Below, one piece after another: positions 34,285-46,154 of a DNA stretch of 64,000 bases (its first letter is position 1; each line of letters starts with the position of its first letter). Both the position numbers and the translations under genes were made by a program. The stretch is from positions 285,716 to 349,715 of the forward strand of contig JAFKAC010000060.1 in the NCBI GenBank assembly GCA_025766275.1, written 5' to 3'. This stretch comes from Lactarius indigo. Taxonomy: Eukaryota > Basidiomycota > Agaricomycetes > Russulales > Russulaceae. Under the pieces are notes generated by a model that saw only the letters and a list, made by a program, of their open reading frames with translations, searched no databases and was not told where the DNA came from.

Positions 34285-36500
34285 ACTGACTCCAGCGGAG
34301 TCATCCCAGAAACGGCATATGCGGTCATGTATCTCTGATAGAAGGGCAGACTCTGATCTGCGGGCTATGGAAGGATGTGCCCGTATCTGTGATTCGCAAT
34401 AGTACCACTTTCGGTCGTGCCCAGAGCCGAGAAAGCTGAGTACCATGCGAGAAATTTTTTTTGCAGTAAGTGGGACTTCGGTAGTTTTGCCAGGTTTAGA
34501 TGTGCATGGAACGAGGGTCATAGAAGGGCAGCGAACGGAAGTGAAAGAGAGAAACAACCCATAGGAAGCGGCGCATCGCACGCGAAGCTTGTCGAAAGAC
34601 GTAAAGTTGCCAGCAAAAACGCTATCACTGGTCCAGCGCAAAACGCGGCATAGTACAGCCCTTGCTGAACTTTGATAGTCAGCAAGCGTTCAGGGACAAG
34701 ACAAATATGACCCGATACACAGTAATGGGTACGTACTATCCGCTGAATTCTCTGGGTCATGGTCACCCTCGGCCGCTACCGCCGCAACTCGGGACCTCTG
34801 GAGGATGAGAAGCACTCAAAGAGCATGCATACTTGATGCCGTCTGAAAATTTGGCAGTTTCCTTACTGCATTCGATGAGCGGATAACACCTTACATCGAG
34901 GGCTCACGGAACCAGAGTACAGTACCAAGGTGGCGCCACTTCTTTTCGCCACACCCGCCTGTGAAAAGGGAGTGAATTTGCTGAAAAGTGACTTGGCTTT
35001 ATGTGAAGAATACGCATTCCCATCCTGGGCATTTTCTGTATGACACCAACGCCGCCGGAGCTGAAGCTCAAGTAGGGAGGGTTCCCAAGTCCCCGCCGCG
35101 CAGATCTCTCCGAATCAGCGTGACTCAGGAAGCCCTGGGTGGGGACCGAAATGGAACAGAGATAGACTTGTCCGGCAGGTGACATGGAATACGATATGCG
35201 GGGGACCCACGCCAGCCAAATTTGCATGTTTTTCCCCTATTGGACACTTGCTGGGAAGAGATTGTCTCATCGAAAGACGACAAATTGAATAGCATTAGGC
35301 CTCGAGGCGGACTTTGGTCGTATGACGGGAAGGTCTGCACGCGAACGTCTTTTCTCTTCGTGGCGTTGGGAGTTCGTTGTTGCGAATAAGACGTACGGCA
35401 ACTGCCAGTGGTGGTGCCACACAGCGACAAACTGAGCTTCAGCTGACTTGTGGCAGCTCTTCATCTCCGTTCCCCACAATCCACAACACATAAACAAGAC
35501 ACGCAGATTTTCACCCTGAATTAGAACACGAACATTCTCGTTCGTTCGTTCGCGACTCTCCGCTTCGGTTCGGTTCGGCGCTGTATGAAGAAATAAAGGT
35601 CTGATGCTATCATACAAAATTAGTATAGAAGCCTGCGTTGAGTTCGACGATGACACCCAAACAATCTACGCAGATGCGTGGAGAACCTCAAACTCGACAC
35701 AGCCTCACGATATGATGCTGCATCACTTTTTAATTCAAGACCAAGTCATGAAACCCAGAAAGAAAATGAAATTATCCGATTTTAAGCACTTCCGAACACC
35801 GATGCCAGCTAGGACGCTAGGTCGCGAAATTTTTCTAGCCACAGGGGAGAATTCTACAATGAAGACGCGGCGCCACCACATACAAGTGCTAGCCTCAAGC
35901 CAGGGTGAACCTGAACCTTTCATAGGGCATGTGGCCAATCAGCGCTGTCAGCCGTTGTTTGACATCTGCAAGTCCGCAGAGGAAACGTTCCTCCGATCAT
36001 CGTAGGTCGGGGGTCCATTTTGTGTACATATAGACGCGCAATGATTCCCAATATCTTGAGTGAACCACACGTCCGTTCCCGTGCAATTACCTGGGTCGTG
36101 ATGCAACGAGGAAATTCATGGTCTGTCCGGCCAAACGTATCGAAGTCATTCTCTCTTGAGGGCCGATCATGCCTGGATGGTCTGCGAGGACGAATGAAAG
36201 CCCAAAATCATAGTAATTCAGGGCAAGGCGCTTGTACAGTAAATCAAATCTCAGATATCAATGACACAATGAATACAGTAGGACAGTCTTAAGGAAGGAG
36301 GAAAGAAAACAAAAAACAAAAACAAAAACCGTGCGAACTAGAAATTCCCTTTGTCCATACAATACACTTATCAAAAAGGCAAGAGACCTGATTATATAGG
36401 CTATACCCCGTCGTCCCGACTTGCACCATATTAGTCCCTGTCATCTACTGTAGTACTTTCACTTTCTCCTTATGACAGCCACGTCCGACCAATTTTTGTC
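34285..36500. other. Gene-free boundary between array and housekeeping block
   Basis: No supported exon set. Short open frames on both strands (for example 35604-36005) lack recognisable domains and splice support. There are GTTCG-type short repeats near 35540-35575 and an A-rich tract near 36300-36330. Confidence 0.4.
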
Positions 36501-36718
36501 CAGAATTAAGTGTAGAAGAGAAAAGAAAAAACCTCGTCGTCGTCGTAAGCTCCCACCACGCATTCCCTGTCCGGCTCAGGTATATCACCCGCTCCAAAGC
36601 CTGAGTCGGCGCCCAGCAGCCGCGGCCGCGGGAAGGTTGTGAGTGTCGTCAATATTCTCGGAGGCAGCAGGACCTTGTTGCCAAAGCGCACGAGATGCAG
36701 ATGGTGGCGGTCAATCAA

Positions 36719-38712
36719 TCATGTCCGCGAGACAGCGTACGATCTCGTGCTGCCGTCGTCGTCCACTCGTGCACCCCGGCGTTGCCGACGCGCATCATGA
36801 AGCTCCGCGCGCATCGTCCAGCCGCGGCGCTCGGCAAACTCGTCACTGTCGCCGTCGTCGTCGTCGTCATCGCGCGCTGCAAATGGATCACAATTGCGCG
36901 GCGTGATGTCACTGCTGCGTGAAAGCCAGCCGGAGACGTCGAAGTCCTGAACTTGGTCCAGGAAGCTCTTGATTAAGTTTACGTGTACCGTCTGCCCCTC
37001 CGCGTCGTCGTTCTGGTCGGTGTCCTCAGCCGGGAGTGGTGCGGGATAATGGAGAAATGCGCCTTCGCGTCGGAGGGGCCGGGGTTTGTTGCCCAGTTCC
37101 TTCTTCTGTCGTTTTGGCGGGGGCTCGGAGGTGCCGTTGTCGTCGTCGTCGCTCTCAGGTGTCCTCAAACGTTTGCGTGTTGCAAGGCAATCGGACGCAC
37201 GAGAAGAGCTCGCAGCGGCACCGCCCTGAAAGACGAAGACTGGGGACGGAGACGAAGGGAGCGGTGGAGACGGGGACCTGGCACGCCCCTTGCCTTTGGC
37301 CTTATAGAGAAACCGACTTCGCCGCGGGGGAACTATAGTTTGGGTCATGACTTCTTCTCCGTCCGATCTGGCGTCATCAGGGGCCGACACACTCTCGACC
37401 TGCGCTCTGCTAGAAGGTCTTTCAGAGGGATAGTGGATTATTAGGATCTGTACTTGACGTACCTTCCCAGAACACGGGTGTCATCCTCTTCATTGCGGTC
37501 GCCTGAATCCCCCGTCTCCTTCCCCGCAAGCCTGCGTAGCGCTCGCCGGCCTGCCCACGTCGCCGTCTTGAGAAGCCCACAAATCTCACTAGGTGCGAGG
37601 CTGTGAAGGAAGCCCTGGAGATCGTCCCACTTCCCTCCTTCATTACGCCCCTCGATCTGGCATAACAGCGATTGCTTCATGGCGGCCGCTTGAGCAACGT
37701 TCGCAGCGGAGACATCCGGGATACGCTCGCTTTCGTGTGAGGTCGCATCTGAGATAGAAAGGTCTTCGCTTTGAGAATCGCTTTCCTCGCTGGAGCCAAC
37801 GTGGGGAGCACCCACGCCACCGTCCTGCACTTTTGTCGACTGGGCGTTGGATCCGGCTCTGTCGTCTGGGATCGCGGCCATAGGCGCAGGAACGGAGGGG
37901 AAATTCTCAACGGGAGGCGCGACAGCGAGGGGGGACCGTTTGCGCGGTGAGGACCGAGGACAGGGGGAAGAGGATGCTCCTAAAGAACGGGTTCCACTCT
38001 GACGCGCCTCAGGGGTTGTCGAGGAGTCTTGGGGGGTACGGGAAAGCAGTTGCACGGTGGGAGAACCCGCGCGATGAGAAGAGGAGGCTGCGGCGCGTGA
38101 CGGCAGCGGCCGCAATACAACCGTAGATTGGGGCGTGATGCGCTGCTTCTTGCCCTTCGCTTCCGCGGCGCCGGTCACGGCAGTGGACAACTCGGGTGGT
38201 TGCGGGGAAGCCGAGCGGGTACGTAAAGGTGAGGTGGGCGACTCGCACAATGGCGACGGCGATTCACAGCGTACGAGGTGGCTGCTACTTTCGCTGGTGC
38301 CTTCAGAGTCGCTGGTCGCATGTGAGCCGTCCTCTGTGCGCGCGATCCCGACGAGCAAGCTTTTGTACGGACTGCTCGGCTTGCCCGTCTTGGTCGAGGT
38401 GGCGCGGGCAATAGCCTTGCGCTTCTTGGACACGCCGATGCGGTTCATCAAGTCGTTCTCGATGGCCGGGATGCGCATCGAGCGTTCTTTATGGAGCTTC
38501 CTACTAACCGTCGTTCTCTGTGTCGCGCGCGCGCGGGGGGCGCATGGCAATAGATTAGTGGTGTGAACTTGCAGTGCTTATCGCCAGGGTTTGAGACATA
38601 CTTTTGGACGCGAGCCACTTTGTCCTACGGGTTTAGGTACCCCAGTGGGCTGTCGTTTCAGGGGGCGACCCCCCTGAGCGACGCCTTTGCGGGGAATTTC
38701 ACTAGATGACAT
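36719..38712 (-). CDS. Ser/Pro-rich disordered protein of unknown function
   Basis: Three exons join in frame: 38712-38602 (starts MSSSEIPRKG), 38517-37463 and 37409-36719, about 618 residues. Introns are 84 and 53 bp, with GTATGT and GTACGT donors and CTAAT-type branch sites. The first joint (GSRPK to RTTVSRK) and the second (DDTRVLG to SRAQVESV) each remove in-frame stops. The chain is basic near the N-terminus (SKKRKAIARATSTKTGK), then long and rich in Ser, Pro and acidic clusters. It has KKRK/KRQKK signals that suggest nuclear location, and a short region that may fold near WDDLQGFLHSLAPSEICGLL. I do not recognise a family. A further open stretch (36718-36506) could be an extra 3' exon, but I could not find a clean in-frame junction. 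Confidence 0.65.
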
Positions 38713-39846
38713 GATGTATGCAGATGATGAGAGTAAACAAGGGGATGGATCGAGAAAGGTGGAGGTGGCGAGGTTTATCAAGGACGGACTATGTCCCTTT
38801 GTCTCGAGAATGTGGCACTCGCTGCTCCCAGCCACTTCCTTATTTGGAAAAAGTCCGACATTGCCCCGGCACGTGCCAACTACTCTGAATAACTTGCTGG
38901 CGTGGGCACTGGCACTGGCGCGAGCATGAGTGACGTTTGCCAATTTTTCCTTGTAAAATTTCTGGAGGGTTGTCTCGCCGATTGTTGTCCGTTTGTTTTT
39001 GTTTACAAAGCGCAATGACCTAGCCTGCCCAGTGGCGGTGGTGGCGCTGTTGTATTAATAACCACAGAGCAAAGACAACGCACCGCTGTATCGCAATCAA
39101 GGGGGGTGCTGAGGCCAGTGGGGGTGAGCGCATATACATACGATACTGCGCAGAATATACTCTTGTTCGGGATACGAGAAGACAAATTGATTGTTCTCAA
39201 TCCCTTCGCATACATCTAGCTCCCTGAGGTGCGCGTGATAGCGGAGCTAACTCTAGTTGGCAGGGAACATGCGCTGCGTTGTACCGTAGCCAGACCACGC
39301 CTGGGCACGGCGACATCAGCAAAAGTCAAGTGAGTTCCGAAGCCAGCTGCGTGGATATACGTTACCACATACCCCGTAACACATCCACCACGTGCATGGG
39401 AACATTCTTTCTGCAGTAGTAGAAAAGATACCAGTGCCGGCGGAAACGCATGGTGGCGTTTGATATTCCAACGCGACTGCCGGTAGTTATTTCGCATGCG
39501 CATGTTGCGAGGCCCTAGAAGCTCCCCCATCGTGGTCGGCTGACTAGGAACGCATATTATTGGGCTACAAGATGGGGAAAAGAACTAGGATTGGCATCCA
39601 GCAAGACATTGGTATTCGCTATAGTTCGATCGCGTACTCGAATCGAGGAAAAGTCAGGCAGTAGCAGGCGTTACGCAACAAGCGGAGATGGAAAGCCTGC
39701 TGCGCTAATAAAATGAAGTCTGAGCGAGCCGCTCCACGCGGCCAGGCTCCAGACAAAAAGATACGGCCTCCCAATCAAGGCGACCAGCGGCCTCCGACCA
39801 CGCACAACCCCACACAGAAGTAGATAGACCACACGCCGGCTGACGT
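38713..39846. other. Intergenic region
   Basis: No gene supported. It lies between the 5' end of the Ser/Pro-rich gene and the 3' end of the zinc-finger gene, so it must hold the promoter of the former; no clear TATA box was found. Confidence 0.4.
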
Positions 39847-41068
39847 TCATTGGTGGAGCTCAGGCGGAGCGTGCCCTTCCGGTGGGTATGATTCAGCATG
39901 TGGAGACGGTCCCCCGGCTGCTAATAATAGCGGTTCAACCGCCGGTCTGCGCAGTCACCCCGAGCCACGTAAGTCCCCTCTCTCTCCAAGACAGTATCAG
40001 ACCGACTCACCCAAATTCCATACGCATTATTGAGTCAAGGGCTTCGTCTTTTCCCTGACGCAACAAACGCTCCTCGGCGCGCAGCACACGGAGCTCCTCC
40101 ATGAGCGTCGAGTGCTGGTCGAGCGCGAAGTGGACCTTGGCTTTCATCACGAGGTACTTGACCATCGCCGGGGCCCGCCCACGAATGAGGCCCGTTGCGG
40201 GGTCGAGGTCCTGGGCGAGGTAGGACGGGAGGCCCTCGTCGCTTGGGCTGGGCGAACGCCCGCCGTTTAAATATTCGTCTGCGCCGGGGGTACCTCCCGG
40301 TTCGGCGGGGATGTGCAGCTCAGACGGCGTATTTGGCTCCACTTTGAAGATGCTGAATCCAGCTGGGTCCGACACTGCGGAGGCTGTCGGGCGAGAGGGT
40401 TCTTCGCGGTCGCGTTTCCGCTTGCGATTGCCGCCGCGGCCGGGCGCGCCGGCTTCGACATTATGTTGGAGGCGCATGTGTTTGGCTAGAGCGTCGGAAC
40501 GCGTGAAGGACTTGTCACACTCTAACGTCGCACGGGGCTCAAGAAAATGACGGCTTGGAAGTAATGGAAGAGCGCGTACCGGGTAGCTCGCAGGTAAAGG
40601 GCTTTTCGCCGGTGTGTGATCGGAGGTGGGAGATAAGTGCGAAGCGAGAAGTCTGAGGGAGACCACGACGAGTGCACGTGGCCCATTCACAAGTGTAGTT
40701 GGATTTGTGCACGCCTATGTGATCTGCGGAGGTAAGAGAATGTCAGGGCGCTTCGGCGGAGTCAGGAGGCCAAGGAGGGGAAAGCGCTGTGCACCTTCGT
40801 GCAGGTGGCGTATGAACGTGTTTAAGTCGTCGAAAGCGGCACCGCAATCTTCCCATTGACAAGTGACAACGTCCAGACCAGGAGCAGTGTTCGCTGGCGG
40901 ACCTCCTCCGCGTGTCGGGGAACCGGAACGCGAATTTGCAGGGTGTTGAGCGCCGTCAGGGTAGTCAGCGAACGCAGACGGAGCGCCGTCAAGCGACGAC
41001 GAGTCGTCTGAGAAAGAAGGCGAGAGAGGGCCAGGCGAAGGCGAAATGCTATATAAACTGCGAGCCAT
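39847..41068 (-). CDS. C2H2 zinc-finger protein, INO80 subunit Iec1-like
   Basis: Exons: 41068-40795, 40723-40580, 40521-40011 and probably 39946-39847, about 342 residues in frame. After a Ser/Pro-rich N-terminus come three C2H2 units: CQWEDCGAAFDDLNTFIRH through HIGVH, then CEWATC followed by GLPQTSRFALISHLRSH, and finally CDKSFTRSDALAKHMRLQH. The order and the linkers HIGVHKSNYTCEW and HTGEKPF match the Iec1-type zinc-finger subunit of the INO80 chromatin remodeller. Basic (NRKRKRDRE) and coil-like C-terminal parts follow. Without the last intron the frame stops at 40007; a GTGAGT donor and GCGCAG acceptor add an exon with EPLLL and end at 39847. The family call is fairly secure, the last exon less so. 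Confidence 0.75.
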
Positions 41069-41142
41069 CGAGCGACCGTGGTTGGAGTAAAAGTCGACTT
41101 GTCCTAATTTGGTAAATCCGTCCACCCTTCCCACTCCCACCC
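41069..41142. promoter_or_regulatory. Very short divergent promoter (Iec1-like / TAF11)
   Basis: Only 74 bp separate the two start codons of the divergent genes. Any promoter must be shared or lie within the 5' coding regions. CT-rich sequence precedes the TAF11 ATG; no TATA box is seen. Confidence 0.6.
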
Positions 41143-42160
41143 ATGGCCTCCCCTTTTCCTCAAGACCGCACTTTCATTCCCGCCAATCTTTCCAATCCTG
41201 GCGCTTCTGCAACTCCTAGAGGTCGTGCTCGCGCCGCTGGAACTACCGCTGCTAAACGAGGTCGTAAACCCCGCGCTGGTGCACGAGACTCGCCACATCC
41301 CACCACTCCTGACCTTGGATCCCCTTCCACCGCTGCTCCAAGTGCTACCTCCAGCCCCGCTACTGCTACCCCAATACAGTGGACACAGCCAGTGGCAACA
41401 ACCCCAACCATCCCGGCTGTTCCAGCACCCGTCACTCCCGCCGCAGACGCCGTAGCCGCTGCTGGTCCAAGCACCGCCACAAATGCAGCTGTCGCAGGAG
41501 TACAGCGGCCTATCGGCGCTATGGAAGAGGAAGCCGAAGTCGAAGATGAGCTGCTTCCCGCGATGGCCGACGACGACTACTCTGCTCAACTCTCTTGGCA
41601 GAGCCAGTCCAAAGACAACCTCAAGTGCGTTCTTGTTCTCGTTCTTTTTTTCCCTATATGCTTCATCTCTTTTTTTTTTTAAGGGTCCTCATGGACAATT
41701 TTACCCCGGAGCAATACGAGCGCTTCGAGGCATATCGCCGTCATGCCCTCCCGAAGCAAGCTGTTCGAAAGGTATGACACATCTCTTTTGACTTCCCTGT
41801 GCACGTCGGCCGCGGCGTAAATTAAACATCCCACGTTCTAACTCGGCGTCTTGGCAGGTAATTCAACAGAGCCTCGGTCAGCAAGTATCCATGCCCGTGG
41901 CGCAGATCGTGGCTGGGTTCACCAAGGTCTTCGTTGGGGAGATTGTAGAGAAAGGTGATTCCTTGCCCTTTGTGTTGTAGCGACGTGGTATAGATGGCCT
42001 TATTACTCGGTTCACAGCTCGAGCAGTCCAAGCTCGTCGTGGAGAGAAGGGACCTCTGTCTCCTGACCACCTACGCGAGGCGTACCGCATGTACCAGCAA
42101 GAGACGGGGCGTGTCGGCGCCTCTCGGCCATTACGTGGGAAGCGACTCTTCACGCGATAA
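41143..42160 (+). CDS. TAF11: TFIID subunit TAF11
   Basis: Four exons: 41143-41624, 41684-41771, 41858-41954 and 42018-42160, all in frame, 269 residues. The N-terminal 150 residues are Ala/Pro/Thr-rich with an AT-hook-like KRGRKPR. The C-terminal part is the TAFII28 histone-fold domain: NFTPEQYERFEAYRRHALPK, then VRKVIQQSLGQQVS, PVAQIVAGFTKVFVGEIVEK and LSPDHLREAYRMYQQE, ending near LRGKRLFTR. TAF11 pairs with TAF13 through this histone fold within the general transcription factor TFIID in the nucleus. It is a single-copy essential gene in other fungi, and this copy is complete. A decayed second copy of its 3' part lies at 49.6-50.0 kb. Confidence 0.92.
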
Positions 42161-42229
42161 GCACGTACTGTATGGCCCACGAAGCCCGACCATTGCAAGC
42201 TGCTGTAGAACCGTAATCGGTGTCAGTCC

Positions 42230-43520
42230 GCTCCACCTGATCCAAATTCTTCGGCCATATACAAACCCCTGCACTTCTCTCCCCACGCGCTTCCTCAGTG
42301 CAAATTCATTTGATCCCGAGTTGCCCCGTTGTTGCGAGTGTTGATGACACGACACATCCTATCGTTGTAGTTCCGTTGTACTTTTTATGGACACGCCCTT
42401 CCCAATTGTCAGCTACAGCGCCTGCAGCTTCAAGCGCCTCACTCTACTGCGATCACGGTCTCCAACGGAGTCCTAACAACTCCGTGCGGCGGCAACGGCA
42501 TGGTCCGAAAAAAGTTGGGCAACGCAAGTGGTAAACTACACCACTATCATACAGGTTGGTTGAAACCTTATCCGTGAATGGAGAGTCATGATTCCTACTT
42601 CCTCCACGGAGCGCTATACGATATGTCGCCCAGACAGCCGGCTTTATCAGGAAAGTCCCATCGATGCTTCATGACATCTTGATTCGGAACGACTCGTCTG
42701 TGAGCGCACGACCGAACTGCTTGTCTGTTCTGCGAACGACCCTTTGGAATTTGATTTTTCCCCTAAAAAAGCCCGACACCAGGGTTCTGCAAAGGACCCC
42801 GGTTCGAATAACTAACCCATATCCTGTCCCCATGGTCGCGGATCCATGGTGCATTTCCATCACATCCTCGTGATAACTAGCTGAGTTGCCGGACCAGCTG
42901 TACCTGATAGGATTCAGGGTAGAAATCGTCTCAGTTGCCCGAGCCGGGCCAGGTGGCAAACGTCCGGTGATTTAGTTGTTCACCGAGAACCACTGGTCTT
43001 ACCTCCAAGTTGGGTCTTACTCCGTGCTACAGTATACGCAAGGTCAGTTCGGCGTCCATGACTGCCATGATAACAAGTCCACGCCTCTTCTCACAGGAGA
43101 TTTTCTAGAGGGGATTTGGGACGGTGGTACTGATGGTTGGCAGTTGGCGGTCTATCCTTGAATGAGTCTAGTGCCACCCCCTTCCCAGAAGTGGACCTCC
43201 AATCGCACATTTGTTTTGTTGTTGCATAGCCAGACGTGATCGGATTCTGACAACTTTGATTTGACTATTACACATTCCCGTCATGCTACAAAGTACTGTA
43301 GTACGGGAAGCTACGTGCTGCAAAACTCAAACCCAAGGATGGCGCGTGCTAAATATCATAGCCCCGTGTCGATCGCACCCGTCAGTATTAGGGCCCGATA
43401 TCCCAAACACGACACATGGGCTACATCGCCGAGCCAATATCGAAGGATAGCAGATGGGGCAGACAGACAACTCCCTGTGTAACTTAGCACCCAGGAAGAA
43501 CTTGGATTCAGGACAGCGGG
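42230..43520 (+). repeat. TAF11 3' flank, repeated at 50.0-51.5 kb (copy 1)
   Basis: Collinear with 50040-51460. Shared stretches include 'gatcacggtctccaac' (42451 and 50321), 'aggaccccggttcga' against 'aggaccccggctcga' (42794 and 50658), 'gatccatggt' (42841 and 50731) and 'gctgcaaaactcaaa' against 'actgcaaactcaaat' (43317 and 51236). It shows moderate divergence and no shared open frame. This marks an old segmental duplication. Confidence 0.75.
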
Positions 43521-46154
43521 GGGAAACAGCCCCCGTGGTGTGTAAGACGGAAGCACCCTGCTTTGCGTGCATGCGTTAGGCCTCTCCCTAAGTGGGGGAG
43601 CGATGTAACAAACGCGCAGTCGGTGACACCACCACGCCGACTACGCAACCAGGTCCAGGATCAAACTTACTGTCGTGGGCACAGAAGGCCTATCAGCGAC
43701 GAGGACTCTTGCGCTTGCATAACGACGGCCCGATGCCCACACACGTGGCTGGACGCCAGTTGCTCGTTGGGAGTAATTTACAGTCCGACTCGGGAGTGCG
43801 GTGGGACTATGCGGGTCCACGATGGAGGTCTTGGTGAACGGGGGGGGGGGGGGGGCCGGGCCGCCTATGGGACACTGTTGTGCCGTGTCCCAGCTACTAG
43901 CTACTAGAGGAAGCCTCTCTCCTCGCCTTTCTCCCCCCTGCGAAGGCTGGGAGCTCAACACGAGTATTTGTCCCAGGGTTTTGCACAAGTGAGCTCTCCC
44001 CGTCGCTGTCAGTCAGAACCCTGTCCCTCAGGCGCCTCGATCCAGAGACCGACCGCCGACAGGCGTACTAACACCCCCTGTTACTTTTCGAGTCCGACCA
44101 ACGCCACAGCGCTTATTCTCCAGCGTCTTTCCTTTCTCTTGACTAGGACGCTGACACTTCCCCAGCCCCTTGCACCATTCCGCTGCCATCGGGCAGATGG
44201 ACTGCTTGGGTAGCGCCTTGGGTAGCGCTGCGGATCGTCTAAATTTGGTAGTTCGACCTCCTGCGGTAGGCCCCGCGTGACTGCTACTTCATTTCAAAGG
44301 GTGAGATCAAGAGAGAGGCCTGTCGATGAGTGACGACGGTGAGTTAGCCTCGCATGGTTTGTCTACACAGACGATCAGTCTCCTAGTGATGATGTCTCCG
44401 ATGGGTTTAGAACTGATCAGTGGCCAAGGACTGGCCAATGGCATGGAAGGCCAGACGCAGTGAAGAATTGAAAACGCGTGTCGGAAGAAGCAGCGCGAGC
44501 TGCATCCCGACCCGGAGGCAAAAGGTCATCCACATGTGGTTACCTGAGTAGTAACCGCATGCGGATGGCCGTGCCATCGTGAAAACTGGCTTAGAGGACT
44601 ATCCGGGTATTCCGTTGGTCCTACAGTTCAAGCAAGAAGAACCCGACGTGGGCGTGGAAGCCCAACGTTTAATCATGACTCTTGGCCTGCGCTCGAGTGA
44701 GGCTTCGAATACTGTTGTGTCCAAAAATAACTCCGACACCACCCAAAACGACACTTGATACCCAGGCGTCGTATCACCCCACTCACGAAGCATTCTCCCG
44801 CGGCGTATCGCACCACGCACGCAAACGGCAAACATCATCATCATCAAAACTAGAAGCACTACACTACATGTGCGTTGTCCCAAGAAGTCCGTCCTTCCCC
44901 GTCCCCAAGATGGTAACTATCCCCTATTCGCCGGACTCCGTGGTAATGATCTACACCGTAGACGCTGCTCAAGTAGCCCATGTGATTCGACCCCTAAATT
45001 TGGGTATGGTGATGACGACGCGATCTGAAGTTCTATCATAGAAAGGGGTTGCGAAGTGAAACCGCGGAAACGGGGTGCGTCCATGAGCCTAAACAAAAGC
45101 GTTTCGGACACTTTTGAAGGTACTTCAGACACGTGCAATGTATAATTCAGGCTACGTCGCCAGTGGCCCGGCATTATTCTTGGTCGGAGAAGGGAGAGAG
45201 AAGGCTGTTTCGTCGTGCGGAAACGATCGATTTGACATCGACCCGAGAGTTGTGCAGGCTCCAACCAACTAAGTTGATCTCTATGAGAGGGGTTGTTTCG
45301 ATCACGATGAGACCCTTACCTCCGTCGCGTTTCACCAGCCCTGTATCCCTGCACGAATGGGTTGAGTTTCTACGCTCGTATTTTGTGAGTCGAAGGTTCT
45401 ATCGAGAAATATGTTCGAATTTTATTACTACTGTAGTACAATGAGAGGGCATCACTTTAAAAAAGGCTACCTCGTTTCGAGCCTCACTGTCGAATGGGCC
45501 AGCCTGAGTGACGATCCACGTTCTTACATTTGAAAGGGTGCACATACTATCCTCGATCTAATGTTCAAGTTGGTGGACCGAACACGCTACGAAATTCGGC
45601 AAATACTTTGGGAACGGGCTGCCAGTCTGACTATCATTTGCCACGCTCTTCTAGATTCCAACACATGCAAGAACACATGCGCGCCGTTCACGGCGGGATA
45701 GTATACCGGAGGCACAAGTATTCACGGAAGAACCGAGTGGTCTGCAGAGCTCAGATGTGCCCTTTGGCTTCCTTACGCTTTGTCTTTCTAACATGATATG
45801 TTGGAACGCCATTGTGGGTATACTGTAGTACTGTACTGATAAGTGCAAGGATAAGTGGCACATCTATATAAACGGCAATCGCCGAGGAGAAAAATGGGAG
45901 CTCGCGCTCTAACATACACTTTCGTGACCTCATGTGTCTATCGATTTTCAGTCTTCTCCCCACCCTATAACTTTTCACGATAATATGGTAGGTATGACCT
46001 ACAGGTTCAAATATCGAAGCTCGACTTCAAGTTTGCTTCAATTAATGTCACGTTTTGGGTCCTTCCTTTTTTGGATCATGGCCTTACGTCCACTGCACCG
46101 CACCTAGCACCTTCACGCATCACCTCTTGAGTTGCAGAACGCTCAATCTGGACG
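43521..46154. other. Intergenic region before the Crinkler gene
   Basis: No supported gene. It contains an 18-base G run (43838-43855) that may be a sequencing or assembly weak point, and a short TCATCATCATC run near 44834. This stretch is missing from the duplicated copy of the segment. Confidence 0.4.

Noticed and set aside
35604..36005. 133-codon open frame on the plus strand
   Set aside because: No recognisable domain, no neighbouring exons, and opposing open frames overlap it. Not enough to call a gene.
36506..36718. Open stretch 3' of the Ser/Pro-rich gene with protein-like composition
   Set aside because: I tested GTACGC and GTGCAC donors with the CAACAAG acceptor; neither keeps the frame. 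It is mentioned only as a possible extra exon.
42770..42830. tRNA-like B-box (GGTTCGAAT) in the TAF11 3' flank
   Set aside because: No matching A-box, acceptor stem or anticodon arm can be folded around it, and the repeated copy has GGCTCGACT.
45530..45796. Possible zinc-finger-like peptide (HMQEHMRAVHGG)
   Set aside because: Only one partial motif, no paired cysteines at the right spacing and no continuing frame.
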